Shown: piece after piece, positions 56,684 through 64,000 of the stretch
How positions within the stretch are numbered: the stretch's first letter is position 1
Layout: each line of letters starts with the position of its first letter
NCBI GenBank assembly: GCA_963678705.1
Contig: CAVMBN010000143.1
Coordinates: forward strand, 248,001 to 312,000
Origin: Panorpa germanica
Lineage: Eukaryota; Arthropoda; Insecta; Mecoptera; Panorpidae
Direction: 5' to 3'
DNA: 64,000 nucleotides
The notes under the pieces: model-generated
What the model was told of the DNA's origin: nothing
The model's database searches: none
Seen by the model: the letters and a program-made list of their open reading frames with translations, nothing else
Position numbers and translations under genes: made by a program

Positions 56684-59150
56684 TTAGGTGTCTTTTTTCC
56701 AAATTATTCTTGACTTCACACACGAAAAAATACGATAATCGAGCGTATCCACATTTGAGCATTTCTCACCTAAGTTATTATCCGCTATATTATGTCTTGA
56801 TCTTTTATCTCCTGTGGCATAAACTTCGTTAGTGAAGCGATGTAAAAAAGATCTCCAATTAGAATTCAAAAATTTATGGTATATATTATTCCATATTTAA
56901 GAATGTTTTCTAGCAGGATATTTTTCAACAATATTGGACTTATTTGCAATGCTGATAATTCCTCTTTGTAAATAGCAAATGATTTCCTAATAAAGGTCAC
57001 ATCTGTCCGGTCATTTAAGTTAATTCCTTGTAAAGTATTTCTTAATTCCTTTAAAATTTTGAAGTCGTTCGTATGATTTATGAGGTTCAAAACAAATTGC
57101 TGTTCAATTTTGTTAAATCGCCCTAAAATGCTCTTTAATAGATTTTTCTTCATTAATGCTTTAGCTTTTAATTTAGTAGAAATCAAGCCTAAGCCTTTGT
57201 CATCTTTTGGTAAGTATAGTTGGTCCCTCTTGACTCTATAGATGTGTCCATACCATAAAAATTTACCAATGAGGACTTCCAATTGTTGACTAAATTTAAG
57301 TGGCATTGGGAGAATTTGACTTAAATCGTTCCATTAAGTGTTTAATACTATTACATATTTTTGTCCAGTTGCTAGTATTGGTTTCATTTAGTGATTTTTT
57401 AAAAATAACACCTAAAATTTTAACGGAAACTTCATTTGTTAATATTGAATTATTAGCATTTGTTGTTTCAAGAGACATCATAATTGATTTTTCGAGGTTG
57501 ATTTTTATATTAGAAACCTTTGTAAAGTAATCAAGTATTTCTTTTAATGCTTGAAGATCGTTCCTATCAGATATGCCAATAGTGATGTCATCTGCATAGG
57601 CCATACATTTAAATCTTATACCAGTAATTTCAATTCCTTTCATTTTTCTAGCAATTAATCTAATGAGAGGTTCTATTCCAATGACAAATAGTAACATAGA
57701 TAAAGGGCATCCTTGGTGAACTGATTTTTTTCATTTGAATCTCATTAGTCAAATGACCGTTTATAATTAATTTCGATGCGGAATTTTGGTATATATTTTT
57801 GAAGCATGACTATAACTGATCAGGAAATTTAAATGATTTCATTACAGTTTATAGATAAGGGTGAGATATGCTATCAAAAGCCTTATTCATATCAATTGAT
57901 GCAATTGCACCGGTTTTACTTGATCGACAACTACTTTCTAAGATAATATTTCTAATCATAGATAAGTTTTCTATAATAGATTTCCCTTCTACTGTACATG
58001 TTTATCCAAAGTCTATTATATCTCCTAAAAGTGGTCTGATCCTATTTAATATGACTTTCATAAATACCTTAAAATCAGTATTTAATAAAGTTATAGGGCG
58101 GAAGTCATTCACTTTTATAGGCTTGGAGGTTTTTGGAATAAAAGTTTTAACACCAGTGGGTAGGGATCTTATGTTTTTTTTATCCATTTTACCGACATAC
58201 AGATTATTAAAGATAGTCTCTAAAACGTCCCCTATTTCATTCCAGAAAATTTGGTAAAACTCATATGGTAAACCATCAGGTCCCGGAGATTTTCCTTTCT
58301 GTATTTGATCAATTGCAGTTTTTATTTAATTTTTGCTAATTTTCTTATTTAAAATATCTGCTTGTGCTGTTGATATATAGGTGGTATTATTACTAAACAT
58401 CTTATGAAGGTCGGATTCGGAAATTGCTTCATCTTGAAATATCTGCTGATATTTACATAAAAATTCATTTCTAATTTCTATGGAGTAAAGAATCCAATTA
58501 TCATTATCATTTTTTATTTTTATTATATGTCTATCTTTTTCCTCTTTATACTTTTTACCTACTTGATATATGGATTTTCTTTATTCCTCCATAACGGAAC
58601 CAAAGGATGATTTCAGGCGGTCGTTTATTCTCTCTTCATATATTTGCCTTATTTTGTTTTTACATTCTCTTGATTGTATGTCAAAGTCGTAGTACATCGC
58701 TGGATTTTCGTACAATTCCTTTATTACCGTTTCATAGAAATTTAAAGTAGTATTTCGTTCCTTAGCCTTCTGTATCGTACAATGTTTGTAATGTTGTAGG
58801 ATTTTAGGTTTTAATATATTAATCCACCATTTTTGTGCGATCTTGAAAGGAGGCTCGTTTTTTTAAAGTTTGTATTATAACATTAATAGAATCTTTGGGT
58901 TCACTTATAATTATTTTCGCATTCAATTTCCAATAACCGCTGCCAAATATAGGTAATCTTTTATCAGTTTTCATTTGCCATATCAATGCTAGATGGTCAG
59001 ATATTGCATTGCATATAACTAAGCATTTGTGGATAGATGGTTTGAGATCTTCAGAAACAAAAACTCTATCAATTCTTTATGCTATGTTCATTCCCCTAAA
59101 GTAAGTGAAGAAATGTTGTAAATGTTCTTAGTATCATATTAATAAGATAT
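56684..59150 (-). pseudogene. ORF2 of the L1/Tx1-like LINE, broken
   Basis: Near 59040-59080 the sequence reads RIDRVFVSEDLKPS and, further on, ISDHLALIWQ, which is the end of an APE-type endonuclease. Earlier endonuclease motifs are absent. The RT follows: FRPITLLNTDFKVF at 58100, an AIASIDMNKAFDS-like motif A near 57890, FVIGIEPLIRLI and the catalytic FKCMAYADDITIGI at 57600, then EKSIMMS and the thumb region. The C-terminus at 56684-57306 includes GKFLWYGHIYRVKRDQLYL and a Cys-rich end. Several stops and frame changes (for example near 58330 and 57710) prevent translation. Confidence 0.75.
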
Positions 59151-59164
59151 TGAATAAATTAAGG

Positions 59165-60016
59165 TTATTCAATTGTTTTATCTTTTACATCTATTGCTTT
59201 TCCTGTCACTTTCTTTTGTTTCTTTGGTCTTTTGCTATTTTTCTTATCTTTTTTTTCCAATCCTATTTCCATTTTCGATACATCGAAATTATCTGAGCAA
59301 TCTTCAATTTCAGAATTTGCCAAAGTATCTTCATTTAACGATGATTCTACAATTTTTCTCTTAATTTCCTTGTGTGCTGTAGGAATTTTGGACAAATTGT
59401 CATTATTTACAATCGCAATAGTATCATCATTAATAGCTGTTAAAATGATTTTTGTTTCATTTTGCGTATTCTTTGGCATTAAGGGTGGAAAAATTGAATT
59501 ATTGACAAAACTTATTTCTTAATTTTTTGATTCAGTTGGAACAACAAAATCAGTTACCGCTTTGTCATTCATTGTATTCCCCGCAATGGCTGCATAGCTG
59601 CGCGCGAAACCATTTGAATTTACTCTGTTGCTAATTTTAGCAGGGCAATCTTGTCCTAAATGGTCTTCTTTATTACAAAACCTACAAGTTTTCTTTTGGG
59701 TAGCATAGCTAACCCAAACCTTTCTGCCAGTCATTGGTATATACGATGGGATTTCTTTCTTCAAAATCATCTTAATTGATCTTGTTCCGTTATAAACTGG
59801 AAAAGGTATCTTTACCTCATTTTCTTTTTTGATGCTAATAACTGTACCATATCCTTGTAGCGCGTGTTGAATCGTTATGTCTTGAATTTCATATTCTATA
59901 TCTCTTTCTATATAAACATTATAATTATTGTCATCCGTACCTTTGTAAATTATTTTCCCATTTGTCATTTCAATAATATTATAAATTAATAAATGTTCTG
60001 CAATTTTCACTATCAT
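59165..60016 (-). pseudogene. ORF1 of the L1/Tx1-like LINE, broken
   Basis: The frame from ATG 60016 encodes about 165 residues with a single CCHC knuckle (CRFCNKEDHLGQDC) preceded by an RRM-like segment (ALQGYGTVISI, KVWVSYATQKKTC). The lysine-rich tail is read separately at 59165-59479 (KKDKKNSKRPKKQKK) after a stop at 59519. ORF1 proteins of this group bind element RNA and act as chaperones. The knuckle position and the basic tail fit Tx1-type ORF1. Confidence 0.7.
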
Positions 60017-60365
60017 CTTGTTTCCAATAACTTTTAATTCGTTTTTAAAAATAAATGTAATTCTGTAAACGTTTTTCTATAAGTCTAAATATAAATATAT
60101 AAGTATAACTAAATGTATTTTTCGTGTTATTATTTTCCATTTTTTTTTATTCAAATCAAATTCTTACACCATTTCATTAACTTATGATAGTTTATTTAAA
60201 TAATATAAACTATTTAAATAATTTTTAAATACATTTATTTTTAAATGCGCGAAAAGGAAGTTTATTCCACGAAAAAACAAATGAATGAGTGTTTATTAAA
60301 AAGTTTTTTTTTTTCAGGTTTTCAATAATTTTTGTGTTTCAGCAAACTTAACCTCTATATATATA

Positions 60366-60396
<31 letters not shown>

Positions 60397-60934
60397 CATC
60401 TTGAAACATTGTCGCATCCGCGTACGAAACCGCCTTTATTGCGTCTACCAGAAATACTATAGATATACTGAAACTTAGGCATATATATTACTCTCTATGG
60501 TCCCAGCGTCACGTTCCACTATTTCGCTTGTATCTACGTTGATATTTAGATATTCAATTTCTCAGGCAGCCACGCACATTACCAGCTCCTTTCATGTTCA
60601 TAATATTGCTGCATCTAGTTGTATATTTTTTTATATCCACCATACATTTTTACGTCCGTATTAACAATACTGCATCCGTGCAACGTTGCCAGGTTTTTGG
60701 TGTTCATTCGTTGAATACGATTTGCTTTATTAGAATAAAATATATATTGGAAATACAGTTTTATAAAAATGTCTTTTAAAATTTATTTGAACAAATACAT
60801 GAAATATAGGTATATGAAAAAAAAATAGTGCAATTAACAATAGGATAAATATTCATAAAAAGTAATAAAAATTTAAAATATAAGTAATTAATATTATAGT
60901 TAAAATATAAACACAAAAGTCTGAAGGCTGTTGT
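60017..60934. other. AT-rich stretch without genes
   Basis: It holds a repeat-end fragment (caggttttcaataattt...aaacttaacctc, about 60315-60355) related to 54905-56140, a TA-rich microsatellite at about 60355-60398, and unremarkable sequence to 60934. No gene is seen. Confidence 0.6.
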
Positions 60935-63272
60935 TTAACGTTTCAATTCATAGTTAAATAATTTCTTTTTATATTCATTTTGGATAAAAACTTTAATTTT
61001 AAGCCAATTTTTATTTTTAAATATGTCTGGATAACGCTTAATTAGCTCTTCACATTCTCCCCTTTTAGGGGGTTTCATTTGTTGTATATGGTTTTTAAAA
61101 AATAATTTAACTGTTTGTTTTTGTTCACTTGTCCAAGGAACAAGGTGCCGCTTTTTTTGTATTTTATTCTTACTTACATCGATAGTTTTGATAGTAATTG
61201 TATCTGTATCTAGAGATGTAGCACTGGTATCTTTATCTAATGGAGAACTATCTTCATTATCGATTGTCTCGGCTTCGTCATCTTCAACATATTCTTCTTC
61301 CAACAAATTTTTTTTTATATTTACCAGCATCTCCATTTTCCATTAATAAAAGTATTTTTGATATTTTAGCCGTTTGATAAATATCATCAGGTAGACGGTA
61401 TGAGTTTTTATGGACACCCGGTGTATGACCCATAAAAGTTGCCAGTTGTTCTAATTCGTTTTCCGTCATGTTGAAAACTTGGCTTAGTGTCGCTAAATGT
61501 TTTCTCAGACGAGTAGCGGTAATGGCAAACGGATCTTTAGCTCCACATGCAACAGCATGCCTTTGTAGCACTTTGTACCCAGTTATGGGAGTATTTGTAT
61601 TAGGATTACCAAATAAATAACTGTTATTTTCTGATATAATATTAGACCTTAGTTTCAGCAATAAGTTTATATGCTCCTGGATATCTTCACTGAATAATAC
61701 GGGAACACCTCTACCTCTTTTGCCTCTTATTACTACTCTCTTTAATTTTTGTAGTAGAATCTTTTCCGTGTAGGAAATCGTGTCATTAAATTCCTCGTAA
61801 CTTTTTTTCTCATTATTTGATGACAGGAATGTATGCAGCTGCATTCTTTGAAGTTCACCAGGCCGCTTCCGATTCAGTAAAATAACCCGGCAATAAATGG
61901 ACTCTAACAAAGTACAATATGCTTGAACATTATTTTCATCTTTTGTTAATATGGCAAGGGAATTATCTGCTATTTTTAATAAATATTGTCTAAACAGTTT
62001 TAAATCACTAGCTAATGGCACTATCGTAACTTTATTCCATTTGTTTAGATCAAGATTACTTGCTGCTTGAGCTGAAATTTCAAATCTCCAGTTAGCTGTG
62101 AGCAAATGACTCATTGTTTTTAAATCGGCTTCGGCCTCAGCTGACGAAATAGTCCCGTAATTAATTTTTTTTTTTAAAACATATGTAATACCAATATCGC
62201 AGCACTGCTTTAAAGATGTTGCAATATTCATAGCAAATGTAGGAGAGCCAAAAGTATCCTGTTTTACAAGCCTGAACTAAGAGATCAAAATTTTTTGGTT
62301 GTAAGACATGGAATAAGTTTTGTACCGTGGGATCAAGTTTTTTAATTTCAATGAATAGCCGTCCAAGTTCTCTCATTTTACGTGAAGTTACATTAATAAA
62401 ATGTTTTTCTCTGTGAATTTTCAAATATCGTGCTCCAAAAGCACATATTAGGATATCCTTTTTGACAACTAACGATATTTTATCATTTCTCATTGTAGGG
62501 AAAACCTCTTCTCTCAATCTTTGATCGACTTTTATAAATCCATACAGTTTACATGAATTTTCTTTACTTAAATTTTTCCCACATTTTTTTCTGTGACGAC
62601 AAAGCAACTTACTTGAAAAAAATCCAAGACAATTTTCACAGGGTATAAGAGACTGCCCGGCAATAATGACTCTCTAACAGGTTTAATCCCTATATTATCA
62701 TTTTTCAAATAATTTCCTTTTCTTCTCAATATAGTAATCAAATCTTTTCTCTCTTTGCTATTTATTGGTTTTAAAAATATTTCCACAACATCAATTTCAA
62801 GTGGATGATTTCTTCGTATATGTCGTGCAAAGTTTTGAACCTCTTCTTCACAAAAATAACAAAAGTCTGGCTTTCTTTTATAAGTGTTTTTCTTCTGAGA
62901 GGCTCCTGTTTAGTAGTTAGAATATTTTCCAGATTTATGGGCTCAGGTTGGTTATCACTTGCATGGTATATTGGGATATATGTGAAGGACTCACAGGACT
63001 TACTGGTTTTTGTATTTCCTCTTCATAATTTGCTACATAAGTATCCTAAAAATATTACGGACATAATTTTATTAGTGTTTAGTAAAAATCACATGTCTTT
63101 TAAAAAGGCATATGAATCAAACTGCTCAACAAATTTAAAAAAATAATATATATGAAGCATTTACAATATTTTCTGCTTCCTGTTCTATCTCTTCATCACT
63201 CGTACGTAAAGTGAGTCTTCATCAGAAGCTGGAAATGGCTCTTCCTCAGAGGATGTTAAACAATCATTTTCC
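60935..63272 (-). pseudogene. Crypton-type tyrosine recombinase gene, multi-exon, frameshifted
   Basis: The main block 61284-62231 encodes a tyrosine recombinase: Arg123 in NRKRPGE, Lys171 in the VIRGKRGRG hairpin, Arg243 in TRLRKHLAT, His269 in FMGHTPGVH and the nucleophile Tyr278 in KNSYRLPDD. Upstream come two zinc-binding-like regions (FCYFCEEEV...HIRRNH near 62800-62860; CENCLGFFSSKLLCRHRKKC near 62590-62650). Downstream is an acidic linker and a conserved WTSEQKQTVKLFFKNHI...WLKIKVFIQNEY domain (60935-61336). Exon-like pieces with TTTTTAG acceptors lie upstream at about 62880-63050 and 63150-63272. Frame changes near 61310 (an A9 run), 62260 and 62680 make it nonfunctional. Such genes derive from Crypton transposons. 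Confidence 0.78.
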
Positions 63273-63424
63273 TAAAAATTTTCCATTGTTAAAAATGTAT
63301 GAATTATATTAAAGAAAAATATCTCATAAAAGGAATTTATTATTAATATTATATATTATAATAGAAAGTTATGTATTATTAAGATTACCAAATTAAAGAG
63401 GTCTGTCATATTTAATATTACTCA

Positions 63425-63622
63425 CGTCTCTTAGTAATTCGTTTTGCTTTAATCCTTGTCCGTTAATATTTTGCAAATTTTGGGAAGCCTTTACAATATT
63501 ACAATTGTAACTATTAACTGTATTAATAGTTACTGGAGCCGTTTGCTATTTTCCTTTGGAATGTTTGTTTGGAATGCGTCTTGAAAACATTTGCCACAAG
63601 AATTTATTTCTGTTCCCCTTTT
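63425..63622 (-). pseudogene. possible upstream exon of the Crypton-type gene
   Basis: It is bounded on the minus strand by TTTATTTCAG (ending about 63623) and GAC|GTGAGT (about 63425). Frames read EINSCGKCFQDAFQ and, in another frame, TINTVNSYNCNIV followed by ASQNLQNINGQGLKQNEL. The stop and frame change between them suggest decay. Its link to the recombinase gene rests on strand and position only. Confidence 0.4.
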
Positions 63623-63780
63623 CTGAAATAAATATAACGTAATAACTTTCACACTTATTAAGGAAAAAATATTATAATATTAACATTTTTTCTTATAGAA
63701 AAAATAAAAGTTTCATAATTTTTTCAATAAGTAAGTATGTATTTAGAAATATAGAATAATTGATAGTTTTGTTAATAGTA

Positions 63781-63930
63781 CTATATAGTCTAGTGGGTAA
63801 AACACATGCATCTGACCCAAGCCCATACCGACCGTACACATATTGGTGAACTTGCCCCCCCGGGGGGGGCAAGTTTTCTGATAGTTCCCCTCTCTGACCC
63901 AAGAGGACTAGCGTTCGAGCCTTCGAAGAG
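63781..63930 (+). mobile_element. tRNA-like SINE candidate with palindromic insert
   Basis: A box-like TAGTCTAGTGGGTAAAACAC (about 63787-63806) and B box-like GCGTTCGAGCC (63911-63921) are about 105 bases apart, far more than in a tRNA. The word tctgacccaag is present on both sides of the intervening segment (63811 and 63893), as if an ~82-base piece had been inserted or duplicated. That piece contains the near-perfect palindrome AACTTGC(C6)/(G8)CAAGTT at 63849-63875. This fits a tRNA-derived SINE or degenerate tRNA. Promoter activity is inferred. Confidence 0.5.
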
Positions 63931-64000
63931 GAATTTTTTTTAAATATTTTTTTTTGTAAAAAAGCATTTATTTCCATATCCCATTTCTTACGAGGTACTT

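Larger units (their letters stand above)
56400..60016 (-). mobile_element. L1/Tx1-like LINE, decayed
   Basis: Minus-strand ORF1 and ORF2 remnants in the normal order span 60016 to about 56680, with a 3' region to about 56400. The reverse transcriptase and the CCHC-bearing ORF1 resemble the L1/Tx1 group more than Jockey or R1. Most of the endonuclease is missing, so ORF2 is internally deleted. No clear target duplication or poly-A was identified. It is fully inactive. Confidence 0.75.

Noticed and set aside
54905-60380. Single large transposon with terminal inverted repeats
   Set aside because: Related end sequences occur at both sides, but also inside, and no target duplication or transposase was found. 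It is kept only as a remark under the repeat.
63781-63930. Functional tRNA gene
   Set aside because: The A to B box distance is too large and no acceptor stem or proper anticodon arm can be drawn.

Overview
The window is AT-rich eukaryotic DNA, almost certainly from an arthropod and most likely an insect. The evidence is the mix of mobile elements: an insect-type Polinton, BEL/Pao elements, a Jockey-type LINE, Helitrons, a mariner-type element and a Crypton-type tyrosine recombinase, plus eukaryotic splice signals. Some LINE and BEL/Pao sequences remind me of ants and wasps, but that is a recollection, not a test. No ordinary single-copy host gene is visible. The closest things are a short UBC12-like fragment and the Crypton-derived reading frames. 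It reads as a repeat-rich, heterochromatin-like block.

Layout. (1) 1-10430: part of a Polinton, with major and minor capsid genes, a small basic protein, adenain-type protease, hydrophobic protein, phospholipase A2-like protein, packaging ATPase, a conserved unknown, integrase, protein-primed DNA polymerase B and an acidic protein with SUMO-interacting-like repeats. Several of its genes are broken. (2) 10431-11796: non-coding, with an 86-bp tandem repeat. (3) 11797-42374: a tandem array of a ~1.59-kb unit, each unit carrying a decayed LINE reverse-transcriptase segment. Three insertions split the array: an LTR retroelement (19529-28068, TSD CCTG) with a mariner-type element inside its right LTR; two Helitrons (28521-36666), one inserted inside the other; and a Jockey-type LINE (37409-41599). 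With the insertions left out, the array is six units and part of a seventh. (4) 42375-52764: a BEL/Pao element on the minus strand with a second BEL/Pao element (47932-51678, TSD TTAGT) inside it. (5) 52765-54904: two diverged units of the same array in the opposite orientation, with a long TA microsatellite between them. (6) 54905-56140: four copies of a short repeat that has tiny intron-like segments and a 53-69 codon reading frame. (7) 56211-60016: a UBC12-like coding fragment and a decayed L1/Tx1-like LINE. (8) 60935-63622: a decayed multi-exon Crypton-type tyrosine recombinase gene. (9) 63781-63930: a tRNA-like SINE candidate containing a GC palindrome.

Relative order of events: the array came first, then the LTR element, Helitron A, the Jockey LINE and the outer BEL/Pao landed in it. 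The mariner-type element landed in the LTR, Helitron B in Helitron A, and the inner BEL/Pao in the outer one.

The least explained items are the repeated 53-69 codon reading frame (54905-56140), the acidic reading frame next to the polymerase (10062-10418), the promoter and splice signals retained in the satellite units, and the precise Helitron-in-Helitron insertion with a carried LINE segment. All similarity calls come from reading motifs by eye; no database was searched.
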